DNA of 64,000 nt from a bacterium. Its GTDB lineage: Bacteria > Planctomycetota > Planctomycetia > Planctomycetales > Planctomycetaceae. Position numbers and translations under genes: made by a program. Shown here piece after piece: positions 1 through 9,278 of the stretch (position 1 is its first letter; every line of letters begins with the position of its first letter). The notes beneath the pieces are model-generated. The model was not told the origin of the DNA and did not search any database. It worked only from the letters and a program-made list of their open reading frames with translations. The stretch is taken from assembly GCA_016125225.1 (NCBI GenBank), contig WGME01000003.1, positions 1 through 64,000 of the forward strand, given 5' to 3'.

Positions 1-58
1 CTGGCCCCTGTCGTGTTGCGGCCACGCTGCGGCCACCACTCCAGGGAAATCGTCATGC

Positions 59-1069
59 GTGGGTCTCCTTTCAGAAGACCTCGGCACGCAATTGGCTTGC
101 CATTCAATCCGATATTTTACGGCTTATGAAACTGCCTCTACTGGCGTTGACACAAGGGCCGTCGAGGAAGTTGTTGAATTCGTCCGTAGCGGCGGTGTGC
201 TGCAGTGCCGACTTGACGAGAGCTGCATCCCCAGGCAATACCCGTATGTAATCATCGAATCACTGACTGATGCTGAAGCCTATCGTGATGGCTACCGAGA
301 AGGCTCTAAGATTGTTGGAGAAGCATCATGGTGGGACGTTTCACGGGAACTTATTTCGCCGTTAGAGACGCGGCTTCACCCATACCTCAGTCAATCAAGT
401 GACAACCTTGATATCCGTGCATTTCTTGCCTATGTCGATGAATACGATGCAGAGATTGAAAATCAACTTCAGCCACGCCTAGAGCCAATGATCGGCTGGC
501 AAGAGTCTTTGCAAGTAAGGTTGCATCTGAAAGACATACTTGTCGTCAGAGGGCTGAACGGTGTTACCGAGAATTTTGCGGAATGGATGTTTCAAGTCTA
601 CAAAGCAGGGGGACATATCGTCGGCTATGAAGGCGAATACCCCTATTGTCGATTGGTGATTTACTCCCTTCCGAATGCTGGTGACCACTACAAATCGACT
701 TTGCCAGGTACTCAGGGCATTTCATCGATGACGAAACCGCCAGAGTCGATCGCGGTTCTGTTTTTCGAGGATGTTGTGAAGAACCTAGGGCACTCGAACG
801 ATTTTGCAGCATACGGGATCGCTGACTTGCTACAAAGATCAATATGGTTGTGCGGCAGATACGGGGCAGACGATTTGCAGATGATGATCAAGCAATGGGT
901 ACAGTCGGACGACTACTACCGTGTTGCCGTGTGCGTTCATTTACAGGAATTGTGTCCCGTCCCTGCAACTGCGGAAGGTGTTGCCCTACTGAACAAAATA
1001 AGAGAATGCTGGCCAGACCTGTTAACACATTGTGACAAGTGGATTGATTTCATCAAATTTAGGACGTAG
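59..1069 (+). CDS. Unknown protein with an internal duplication, possibly 5'-truncated
   Basis: I do not recognise this 336-residue protein. No signal peptide or membrane segment is visible, so it is probably cytoplasmic. Two stretches resemble each other: near residues 35-70 and near residues 170-205 each has a helical segment ending in a double glycine, then a YPY motif followed by a hydrophobic strand ending in SL, which suggests a tandem duplication of an alpha/beta unit. The GTG at 59 is only one option: the frame is open with no stop back to the window edge, so the true start may lie outside. Its composition is visibly AT-richer than the cytochrome gene downstream, which hints at acquisition. 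A copy of the 27-bp repeat found around the PD-(D/E)XK-like gene lies about 220 bp past its stop. No function is proposed. Confidence 0.6.
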   Translation: MGLLSEDLGTQLACHSIRYFTAYETASTGVDTRAVEEVVEFVRSGGVLQCRLDESCIPRQYPYVIIESLTDAEAYRDGYREGSKIVGEASWWDVSRELISPLETRLHPYLSQSSDNLDIRAFLAYVDEYDAEIENQLQPRLEPMIGWQESLQVRLHLKDILVVRGLNGVTENFAEWMFQVYKAGGHIVGYEGEYPYCRLVIYSLPNAGDHYKSTLPGTQGISSMTKPPESIAVLFFEDVVKNLGHSNDFAAYGIADLLQRSIWLCGRYGADDLQMMIKQWVQSDDYYRVAVCVHLQELCPVPATAEGVALLNKIRECWPDLLTHCDKWIDFIKFRT

Positions 1070-1291
1070 TCACAACGCACGGCAGAGTCGCTGGGGTGGG
1101 ATTGTCTCAGAGGTTGTTTCGTCAGCCAAGTGCGCGTGGCAGACAATCTGTCCCCAGAGACAATCGGACGCGGTTATCTGCTTGGGGCTCCCGTTTGTCG
1201 ACCCCAGCCACCCGGCGTTACTCCCGCTCTCTCAAACGTTCAGACGCATTTCTTCTCCGCGTTCCGCACTCTCCCTTCCGCGATGTCCATA

Positions 1292-1319
1292 CAGCGCTCG
1301 GCGGTTGCCTCGCGGCTAA
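1292..1319 (+). repeat. Repeat R1, single copy
   Basis: Begins CAGCGCTCGGCG and ends CCTCGCGGCTAA, matching the inverted copies at 50728-50754 and 51390-51416 apart from one or two positions and one inserted base. It lies downstream of the AT-rich unknown gene in the same orientation as the right-hand copy at 51390. Confidence 0.75.
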
Positions 1320-1341
1320 GGTGTCCGCACTCCCGTCCCGC

Positions 1342-1371
1342 GTGACATCTGTTCCACCGGCCGGGTATCAT
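1342..1371 (+). promoter_or_regulatory. Candidate sigma-70 promoter of the PA14 cytochrome
   Basis: A -35 element GTGACA (1342-1347) and a -10 element TATCAT (1366-1371) are separated by 18 bp, each one base from consensus. Transcription would start near 1378, about 60 nt before the ATG at 1438. Pattern match only. Confidence 0.4.
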
Positions 1372-1437
1372 TCGCGTACCTGAATGTCGGGTCTCCGGAC
1401 GGGAGATCGGGCCAACGGCAGCAAAGGATCGACAACA

Positions 1438-4278
1438 ATGCAACGTGGTGGATGGTGTGTGGTCGCGGCGATCGTCGTCGGGTGGGGTTCAGTCGCGGGT
1501 TCGCTCTTGGCGGCAGAGTTGTTGCCGTCGCCGAAGGTGCCGGGGTTTGAACGGTTCTATGCGGCCGAGGACACATCGCTGGTCGATGGCGGCCGGTTGC
1601 TGATTTCCGAGTTGAACTGCACGTCGTGTCACAAAGTCGATGGCGATGCCGACCTGCTGCGGGACAAGCAGGCTCCGGTGCTCGATCTGGTGGGTGAACA
1701 GGCGCGGCCGGAATGGATTCGGTCGTTCCTGCAGCAGCCGCATGTCACCAAGCCGGGCACCACCATGCCCGATCTGCTGGGCGGTATGCCCGACGGTGAC
1801 CGGGTCGGCGCCATTGAAGCCCTGACGCAGTTCCTCGCCAATACCGGAGCCGTGAGTGACACCGCCGCTGATCCGGTGGCCGCCAAACGGGGCGAGGGGT
1901 TGTTCAACCGCGTTGGTTGTCTCGCGTGCCATGATTCGCAAGCCGACGATGCGCAGCCGCTTGCCACGTCGGTCTCGCTACCGCATCTCAGCGACAAATA
2001 TACGGCACACAGTCTGGCGACGTTCTTGAAAGATCCGCACAAGGTCCGGCCGTCGGGTCGCATGCCCGCGCTGGGTCTGAAAGATGAAGACTATCGTGAT
2101 CTGGCGGCCTACTTCCTGCGGGACCGCCAGCTTCCGCCGAACATGCAGTACGCGGTCTATCATGGGAGTTGGGACAAGCTCCCGGACTTCGCTGAACTTG
2201 AGCCGGTGAAGACGGGCGAATGTGCGGGGTTTGATCTCACGGTCGCCGGTCGCGAGAACAACTTCGCCGTCCGGTTCACCACGTTGATGTTTCTGCCGAA
2301 GGAAGGGAACTATTCGTTCATTCTCGGTTCCGATGACGGCAGCCGCTTGCTGATTGATGGCAAAGTGATTGTCGATGTCGATGGCATTCATCCGCATCAG
2401 GACAAGCGCGAACGGGCCGCCTTGACCGGGGGGATGCATCAGGTGGTGGTCGAGTATTTCCAGGGGGGCGGTGAATGGACCGTCGCGGTTGAGATCGAAG
2501 GCAACGGCCTCACGCGGCAATCGATCGCCACGCTCTGCCGCTTGACCGAAGCCGCGCCGACACCGACCGACAGCAACCCGGTCTTCACGTTCCAACCCGA
2601 TCTGGTTACCCAAGGTCGCGAACTGTTCGCCTCGGTCGGTTGTGCCAATTGTCATCAGATGAAAGCCAACGAGGAACGGGTCGCCTCCACCAAGCAGGCG
2701 AAAAGGTGGAACGACCTCGCGAAGTCGGGAGGCTGCGTGTCGGAAACCCCGGCGGCCGGTCTGCCGCACTTCCATTTCACCGCGCGACAAGTGGCCGCCA
2801 TCACCGCCGCAATGTCGGTACCCGTTACCGAAGAGACACCGCCGCAACTGGTCCATCGTACATTGGTCACGCTCAACTGCTATGCCTGCCATGCCCGCGG
2901 CGAATTGAAATCAGCCCCGGTCACTACCAACGATGATGACGACGATGGCCTGCCGAAGGCGCCAGTTCTCGTCGGCGGAGTCGAAGAAGCCCGCAACGCG
3001 TTCTTCAAGTCGAGCCAACCGGAGATGGGCGATGAAGGCCGCATTCCCCCCGCACTCTCTGGCGTGGGTGATAAGCTGACCGATGACTGGCTGAAGCAGG
3101 TGCTCGATCGCGGGGCGAACGACCGCCAGAATTACATGCAGACGAAGATGCCGCGCTTCGGCGGTCGCAACATCGGCCATCTCACTGCAGCGTTCATCGC
3201 GGTTGATCGTCAGCCCGATTCCGCCCCGCAGGTCGTCTTCGATGAACCGGAATACCGCGTGAAAAGCGATGGTCGGCATCTCGTCGGGGCTAAGGCGTTG
3301 TCGTGCATCAAATGCCACGACTTTGCCCAGCATCCGTCGCAGGGTGTGCGGGCCATCAATCTCGCGACGATGACCAAACGCCTGCGGTCCGACTGGTTTC
3401 ATCGCTATGTGCTGAACCCGCAGGACTATCGACCCGGGACCCGCATGCCCGCCCCGTGGCCGTTTGGTCAGACCACCATTCGCGATGTCCTCGATGCCAA
3501 TGTCGACCTGCAGATTCAAGCCGTGTGGACGTATCTTTCTGATGGCGATAAAGCAGCGATTCCCGTGGGCTTGGTGCGCGAACCGATCGAGCTGGTCGCG
3601 ACCGACACGCCGATTCTCTATCGCAACTTCATCGAAGGGGCCGGGTCGCGGGCCATTGGTGTCGGTTACCCCGAGAAGGTGAATCTCGCCTGGGATGCCA
3701 ACAACATGCGGCTGGCGATGATCTGGCACGGGGCGTTCATCGATGCGTCCCGCCATTGGAACGGCCGCGGTGTCGGCTTTGAAGCACCGCTCGGCGACCA
3801 TGTGTTGCCCTTGCCCGATGGTCCGTCACTGGCTTCGCTAGTCTCGCCGAATGATCCCTGGCCGATGACCTCGGAACCCGCTCGCGAAAGTGGCTACCGC
3901 TTCAAAGGCTACAAGCTCGATGCTCAACAGCGGCCAGCGTTCCTGTATACAATTGGCGATGTCACCGTGATCGACAACTATCAACCGCTGGTCAAAGAAG
4001 GCCAGAAAGATCCGCACCTCGCGCGGACATTGACCATCACGGGCCCGGCTGCGGATGCGAACGCGACCGGAGAGAAATGGTACTTCCGTGCGTTACGGGC
4101 CGGTCAGATTGAACCGGGGGCAGAGGAAGGGACCTGGAAAGTCGATGGCCTTTGGACTTTGTCGCTTGCGGCCCCGGCTGTCGGGGAAGTCCGCCAGTCA
4201 CAGGGGCAGAAAGAACTGTTGATTCCGATATCTCTGACCGGCCAGCCGGTCGAAATCTTGCTGCAGTACGCGTGGTGA
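1438..4278 (+). CDS. Exported PA14-domain multi-heme c-type cytochrome
   Basis: A 946-residue secreted protein. I chose the ATG at 1438 because it begins a clear signal peptide (hydrophobic residues 8-25, cleavage near AAE); the frame also opens at 1384 but that extension has no signal-like character. Five CXXCH heme motifs are visible: CTSCH at 61, CLACH at 161, CANCH at 402, CYACH at 481 and CIKCH at 623. A PA14-like sugar-binding domain lies between the second and third (about 240-360, with a GSDDGSRLLIDG strand pair). The C-terminal 250 residues carry no heme motif. The architecture resembles the large planctomycete cytochromes thought to work in the periplasm in electron transfer or carbohydrate oxidation; the redox partner is unknown. 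mnmE follows after 10 bp. Confidence 0.88.
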   Translation: MQRGGWCVVAAIVVGWGSVAGSLLAAELLPSPKVPGFERFYAAEDTSLVDGGRLLISELNCTSCHKVDGDADLLRDKQAPVLDLVGEQARPEWIRSFLQQPHVTKPGTTMPDLLGGMPDGDRVGAIEALTQFLANTGAVSDTAADPVAAKRGEGLFNRVGCLACHDSQADDAQPLATSVSLPHLSDKYTAHSLATFLKDPHKVRPSGRMPALGLKDEDYRDLAAYFLRDRQLPPNMQYAVYHGSWDKLPDFAELEPVKTGECAGFDLTVAGRENNFAVRFTTLMFLPKEGNYSFILGSDDGSRLLIDGKVIVDVDGIHPHQDKRERAALTGGMHQVVVEYFQGGGEWTVAVEIEGNGLTRQSIATLCRLTEAAPTPTDSNPVFTFQPDLVTQGRELFASVGCANCHQMKANEERVASTKQAKRWNDLAKSGGCVSETPAAGLPHFHFTARQVAAITAAMSVPVTEETPPQLVHRTLVTLNCYACHARGELKSAPVTTNDDDDDGLPKAPVLVGGVEEARNAFFKSSQPEMGDEGRIPPALSGVGDKLTDDWLKQVLDRGANDRQNYMQTKMPRFGGRNIGHLTAAFIAVDRQPDSAPQVVFDEPEYRVKSDGRHLVGAKALSCIKCHDFAQHPSQGVRAINLATMTKRLRSDWFHRYVLNPQDYRPGTRMPAPWPFGQTTIRDVLDANVDLQIQAVWTYLSDGDKAAIPVGLVREPIELVATDTPILYRNFIEGAGSRAIGVGYPEKVNLAWDANNMRLAMIWHGAFIDASRHWNGRGVGFEAPLGDHVLPLPDGPSLASLVSPNDPWPMTSEPARESGYRFKGYKLDAQQRPAFLYTIGDVTVIDNYQPLVKEGQKDPHLARTLTITGPAADANATGEKWYFRALRAGQIEPGAEEGTWKVDGLWTLSLAAPAVGEVRQSQGQKELLIPISLTGQPVEILLQYAW

Positions 4279-4288
4279 TGCCGTGGCG

Positions 4289-5662
4289 ATGAAGGGTTTG
4301 GACGATACCATTGCCGCCTTGGCATCGGCACCGGGAGCGGCGGCTCGGGGCATCATCCGCATCTCAGGGCCGGGAACATTCGCGGTTCTGAAAGACTGGT
4401 TCGTGCCAGCCGATGCCGCTAACTGGCAAGCCGCGAAGACGCCGCAACGGCATTCCGGGAAGCTACTGATTCCCCAGGCGCGTGCTCCTTTTGAAAGCGA
4501 TGTCCAATGGTGGCCGGGCCGACGGAGCTACACCGGCCAACCTCTCGCTGAGTTGCACATGGTCGGTTCGCCGCCGGTGTTGTCGGCGGTGCTCGCTGAA
4601 CTCTATCGTCGCGGTGCCCGGCCAGCTGAACCCGGCGAGTTTACGCTGCGGGCCTTTCTCGCGGGTAAGCTCGATCTGTTACAGGCCGAAGCGGTGCTCG
4701 GCGTGATCGACGCCACCGGCGAGCAGGAATTGAAAACCGCTCTCGAACAACTCGCTGGGGGCATCTCGCAGTCGATGGTGTTGATGCGCCGCGATCTGCT
4801 GGAACTGCTCGCCGATCTTGAAGCCGGTCTCGATTTTGTCGAAGAACATCTGGAGTTCGTCAGTCGTGATGAGATCACCCGGCGACTGATGAAAGGCCGC
4901 GACATGGTGACTCAACTCGCCCAGCAGGCCCGGCAGCGGATGCACGCCGGTGAACGCCCGCGGGTGGTCCTCGCTGGTTTGCCCAACGCGGGCAAGAGCA
5001 CGTTGTTCAATCATCTGCTCGGGCAGGAGCACGCCCTGGTCTCGCCGATTCCCGGCACCACACGCGACTATCTCACAGGCATATGGCACTGCGAGGGACT
5101 CGCTGTTGATCTCATCGACACCGCCGGTTGGGAGTTCGCCGGCGACGAAATTGGGACGGCGATGCAGCAGTTCCGACACGATCAGCTCGAACGGGCCGAC
5201 TTAATCGTGTGGTGTTCAGCGGCCGATCGATCGGCAACCGAACGAGAGATCGATGCTCGATATCGCGCCGACATCGAACAGGCCGGACGGCCGGTGTTCC
5301 AGGTCATCACAAAGAGTGATCTGCAGATTGGCATCGGGGCCACAGCATCATCCTCGATCTCTGTCGCGAAGAACCTGGGACTGACGAAACTCGCTCGGGC
5401 GGTACATGCCTGTTTGAACGATCCCGCTGCACGCGATCGTTCGTGGCTCGGCTCATCGGCAGCCCGCTGTGAACAATCGCTGGTGGGCGCGGCCGAGGCT
5501 CTATCTCATGCGGTGCAACTCGCCGAACAACCGGGCAGCGGCGAAGAACTGATCGCCGGCGAATTGCGGCTGGCGCTCGAACATCTCGGCGAAATCGTGG
5601 GCGTGGTCTACACCGACGACCTCCTCGACCGCATCTTCAGCAAGTTCTGCATTGGGAAATAG
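4289..5662 (+). CDS. mnmE: tRNA uridine-5-carboxymethylaminomethyl modification GTPase
   Basis: MnmE (TrmE) acts with MnmG to modify U34 of certain tRNAs. The N-terminus has the typical DDTIAALASAPG formyl-THF-binding domain start. The inserted G domain carries P-loop GLPNAGKST (about residue 230), PGTTRD, DTAG and TKSD, and the protein ends in the conserved FCIGK tail whose cysteine is characteristic of the family. Length, about 457 residues, is normal. An in-frame GTG at 4283 is an alternative start; the ATG at 4289 fits the family N-terminus better. It follows the cytochrome gene closely and may be co-transcribed, although the functions are unrelated. Confidence 0.95.
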   Translation: MKGLDDTIAALASAPGAAARGIIRISGPGTFAVLKDWFVPADAANWQAAKTPQRHSGKLLIPQARAPFESDVQWWPGRRSYTGQPLAELHMVGSPPVLSAVLAELYRRGARPAEPGEFTLRAFLAGKLDLLQAEAVLGVIDATGEQELKTALEQLAGGISQSMVLMRRDLLELLADLEAGLDFVEEHLEFVSRDEITRRLMKGRDMVTQLAQQARQRMHAGERPRVVLAGLPNAGKSTLFNHLLGQEHALVSPIPGTTRDYLTGIWHCEGLAVDLIDTAGWEFAGDEIGTAMQQFRHDQLERADLIVWCSAADRSATEREIDARYRADIEQAGRPVFQVITKSDLQIGIGATASSSISVAKNLGLTKLARAVHACLNDPAARDRSWLGSSAARCEQSLVGAAEALSHAVQLAEQPGSGEELIAGELRLALEHLGEIVGVVYTDDLLDRIFSKFCIGK

Positions 5663-5675
5663 GCGGCAAAGAATG

Positions 5676-5812
5676 GCGAAATCCGAATGTCGAATTTCGA
5701 AAGAAATCTCAAGCACGAAATTCGCAGAATTCCTGATCAACCAGCGTCCGTTTTGAATTTAGCAATTGAGTTTTCCTTCGTCATTCTGATTTCGACATTC
5801 GACATTGGGATC
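5676..5812. repeat. Repeat R3 (dispersed AT-rich element), copy 1
   Basis: An AT-rich tract just after mnmE rich in short inverted motifs such as CGAAATCCGAATGTCGAA and TTTCGACATTCG. Its left end (about 5678-5709) matches the reverse complement of 50031-50065 with only a few differences. It holds no gene. Confidence 0.7.
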
Positions 5813-5921
5813 GCAATTCAGCTATTTGTCTAACCCCGCTTCCCTCGGCAACGCACCGTGATCTCATTACGATAACCCTTGGGGTTACGGTTTCGAATTG
5901 ATCACGAAGGAGCTTCAGAGA

Positions 5922-6716
5922 ATGTCGCGTGCTTTGCTGTTCGGCCTGGCAGGATGCATCTGGCTATGTTCATGGACGGCGGCGTCGGCCGCGGTGCAGA
6001 CCAAGACCATCAAGTACAAAGATGGCGACACCGAATGCGTCGGTTTCCTCGCCTATGACGACGCCGTGACCGGCAAGCGGCCGGGTGTGCTCGTCGTCCA
6101 TGAATGGTGGGGCCTCAACGATTACGCGCGCAACCGCGCCAAGGAACTCGCCGCTCTCGGTTATGTCGCCTTCGCGGCCGACATGTACGGCGAAGGCAAG
6201 ACGGTCGAGCATCCCAAAGATGCTGGCGAAATGGCGGGCAAGGTGCGGGCCAATGTCGAAAGCTGGCGAAGGCGGGCCGTTGCGGGGCTCGAAGTGTTGA
6301 AGAGTCAGCCGCAGTGCGACACGACCAAAATCGCTGCGATGGGCTACTGCTTCGGTGGGTCAACAGCGTTACAACTCGGTTACACAGGGGCCGATCTGAA
6401 AGCGATCGCCACGTTCCATGCCGCGTTGCCAACTCCAACGGCGACAGAAGCGCAGGCAATCAAAGCGGAAGTTCTCGTCTGCAACGGGGCCGCCGACACC
6501 TTCATTCCCGACATGGCGATTCAATCGTTCAAGAAGGGACTGGACGGGGCTCATGTGAAGTACACGTTCATCAACTACCCCGGAGCCGTACACAGCTTCA
6601 CGGTGGCCGATGCAGGTAAGCACGGCAACCCCGGCATGCAGTACAACGCCGCCGCGGACAAAGACAGCTGGGAAAATCTGACGGCTCTGCTGGCGAAAAC
6701 ACTGGGTGACAATTAA
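5922..6716 (+). CDS. Exported dienelactone hydrolase family protein
   Basis: An alpha/beta hydrolase of the dienelactone hydrolase (DLH) family. The ATG at 5922 was chosen because AAGGAG at 5907-5912 precedes it and because it begins a signal peptide (hydrophobic 5-24, cleavage near ASAA). The DLH hallmarks are present: VVHEWWG (E61), nucleophile C143 in MGYCFGG, D192 in the NGAADTF loop and H224 in GAVHSF, so a Cys-Asp-His triad is intact. The family hydrolyses lactones or ester-like bonds; planctomycetes carry many exported versions of unknown substrate. Length (264 residues) is normal for the family. A strong hairpin terminator follows within 30 bp. Confidence 0.9.
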   Translation: MSRALLFGLAGCIWLCSWTAASAAVQTKTIKYKDGDTECVGFLAYDDAVTGKRPGVLVVHEWWGLNDYARNRAKELAALGYVAFAADMYGEGKTVEHPKDAGEMAGKVRANVESWRRRAVAGLEVLKSQPQCDTTKIAAMGYCFGGSTALQLGYTGADLKAIATFHAALPTPTATEAQAIKAEVLVCNGAADTFIPDMAIQSFKKGLDGAHVKYTFINYPGAVHSFTVADAGKHGNPGMQYNAAADKDSWENLTALLAKTLGDN

Positions 6717-6742
6717 CGCTCACCGCATCCGGTCGTCATTGA

Positions 6743-6775
6743 GCCCCTGGTTGCTCGCAACCGGGGGCATTTTAT
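6743..6775 (+). terminator. Rho-independent terminator (R2 hairpin family)
   Basis: 12-bp arms, left GCCCCTGGTTGC (6743-6754) and right GCAACCGGGGGC (6757-6768), with one G-U pair, followed by ATTTTATT. It ends the hydrolase transcript. A near-identical hairpin lies at 53231-53256. Confidence 0.8.
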
Positions 6776-6784
6776 TCCGCCACG

Positions 6785-7186
6785 TTACGATGCGACTTCT
6801 TCCAGTACCGAATCGGCCACATAGATCGGCAGGTAAGGGTCGTAATGCACCGCCAAGGCGATCGCATCGCTGGGCCGGGCATCGATCTCAATCAATTCGC
6901 CATCTTTCCGGACACGAATGGCGGCAAAGTACACGTGGTCGTGCAGGTTGGTGATGACCACGTCCTGGGCATCGCCTCCCAGTTGCTCGATCGCGCTCTT
7001 CAACAGATCATGCGTGAGCGGACGCGGCGGAATCTCTCCACGCACCCGACGGTCAATCGTCGTAGCTTCAAACAATCCGATCAGAATCGGGAACTGTCGC
7101 TCACCGTCGGCTTCCCTGAGGAAGATCACCTGCTGATCGTTGATCTCAGAGACGATGATCCGCACGAGCGTCATCTGCACGAGCAC
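6785..7186 (-). CDS. DUF151 / bifunctional nuclease family protein
   Basis: A 133-residue DUF151 protein. Recognisable family features are the N-terminal strand LVRIIVSEIND, the ILIGLFEATTI segment, a LTHDLL helix and the signature RPSDAIALAV near the C-terminus. The family includes the bifunctional nuclease BBD described in plants; bacterial members have poorly defined roles. The GTG at 7186 was preferred because GGAGAG lies about six bases upstream; an ATG at 7174 is the alternative. It is convergent with the dienelactone hydrolase gene and separated from it by the hairpin terminator. Confidence 0.88.
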   Translation of the reverse strand: MLVQMTLVRIIVSEINDQQVIFLREADGERQFPILIGLFEATTIDRRVRGEIPPRPLTHDLLKSAIEQLGGDAQDVVITNLHDHVYFAAIRVRKDGELIEIDARPSDAIALAVHYDPYLPIYVADSVLEEVAS

Positions 7187-7672
7187 AATGGTCTCTCCGT
7201 CGACTCGAAAATGGGTGTCTTCGCTGCCACTCCGTTCGGCAACACCCTTGCGCGCAGCATACTCCCCGGTCGAGAGCGCTTCAAGCGGCGAATGGCCGCT
7301 GGTTCTCCTTGGTGAAAATTCGTGTGGGCGCTCTTAGTAGTTCTGCAGAGGGACTCGGGACGGACACTCAGGTCAAAGGTTCCTGCGGCTAATAGAACAG
7401 GCATCTCTGCTGATGTTCGTTGCAGCGACTGCTCGCAGGCCGGGCGAAAGTTGCCCTCAAAGTCTTCCAAATTTGAGCTTTGCTGTTCGATTTCGCAGCG
7501 TTCAGAACACTGTGCCACAAACCGGCACGCAATCTGCGGCGCCAGGGCGGCTATCTGGCGGAGCGCTCACCGCAACGGCCGTGGTTCTCATGGCCGCTGG
7601 CTTTATTCTCCGTCATTTCCAGTTCTGGCGTCTTGGGCGTCCCATTTCTTTTTCGATTTTGAGGAGCGCGAC
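7187..7672. other. Intergenic region before the DUF1559 gene
   Basis: No convincing gene; open frames here are extensions without recognisable content. A weak sigma-54-like pattern (GG at 7524-7525, GC at 7536-7537, in context GGCACGCAATCTGC) lies about 135 bp before the DUF1559 start. No other signal seen. Confidence 0.5.
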
Positions 7673-8671
<999 letters not shown>

Positions 8672-8719
8672 CACCATTTCTCTCGAAGCTTGAAATGCTG
8701 CTCTTGGGAGGTCTCGAAC

Positions 8720-9211
8720 ATGTTTGAGAGTCGCTGTAACCGTCCTTTCGGACGGGTTGCATTGTTCCTGCTTCTTACGTCTCTGACGATTGGCTGTGGC
8801 TCGTCGGCACCGAAAGGACCCGAACTGGCTCCAGCCAAAGGAAAGGTCACGCTCAATGGGAATTCCTTGAGCGGGGCTAAGATATTCTTTCATCCTCAAG
8901 ACCCGAAGCAGGTGGACGGTGTTGCCGTTGCGGATGAAGCCGGGGCCTTTGAGATCTTTTCTCTGGGCCAGTCGGGGGCCGTTCCCGGAAAGTACAAAGT
9001 CACGGTGCAGTACTTTACAAAGCCCGATGGGTCGCCGTTTCAATTATCTGCGGCCGATGCTGACGCCGGGATGGACATGGATCAGTTCATCGCCATGGGG
9101 CAGGTCAAGGTCGGTGTGCCGAAAAAGTACACCAGCCTGGAGTTTACTGATCTGACGGTCGAAGTGCCTGCCGATGGAAGCGAGAGCCTGGAACTGCCAC
9201 TGGCTAAGTGA
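8720..9211 (+). CDS. Small lipoprotein, transthyretin-like/carboxypeptidase-regulatory fold
   Basis: A 163-residue lipoprotein. The ATG at 8720 has GGGAGG about nine bases upstream and begins a lipoprotein signal (RVALFLLLTSLTIGC, lipid cysteine after TIG). The mature part has the pattern of planctomycete lipoproteins with a beta-sandwich of the carboxypeptidase-regulatory/transthyretin type: AKGKVTLNGNSLSGAKIFFHP, then GKYKVTVQY and a C-terminal strand ending in ELPLAK. It is placed directly after the DUF1559 gene, a recurrent planctomycete pair probably co-transcribed, and is followed by a terminator. Its molecular role is not known. Confidence 0.88.
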   Translation: MFESRCNRPFGRVALFLLLTSLTIGCGSSAPKGPELAPAKGKVTLNGNSLSGAKIFFHPQDPKQVDGVAVADEAGAFEIFSLGQSGAVPGKYKVTVQYFTKPDGSPFQLSAADADAGMDMDQFIAMGQVKVGVPKKYTSLEFTDLTVEVPADGSESLELPLAK

Positions 9212-9241
9212 TTGCGGCTTCGATTGATGGGTAAGGATTCG

Positions 9242-9278
9242 CCGCCGAAGAGTTGATGGCTCTTCGGCGGTTTTGTTT
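9242..9278 (+). terminator. Rho-independent terminator
   Basis: Perfect 11-bp stem: CCGCCGAAGAG (9242-9252) pairs with CTCTTCGGCGG (9260-9270), loop of 7 nt, then TTTTGTTT. It ends the DUF1559-lipoprotein transcript and abuts the convergent cytochrome gene. Confidence 0.9.

Larger units (their letters stand above)
1070..1437. other. Intergenic region with a repeat copy and a promoter
   Basis: No convincing gene here; the short open frames lack recognisable protein content. It holds a 28-bp repeat copy at 1292-1319 and a sigma-70-like promoter at 1342-1371 for the cytochrome gene. Confidence 0.6.

Noticed and set aside
2911-3801. Long antisense open frame within the cytochrome gene
   Set aside because: It is opposite a strongly supported multi-heme gene and is rich in R, G and H as expected of shadows in GC-rich DNA.
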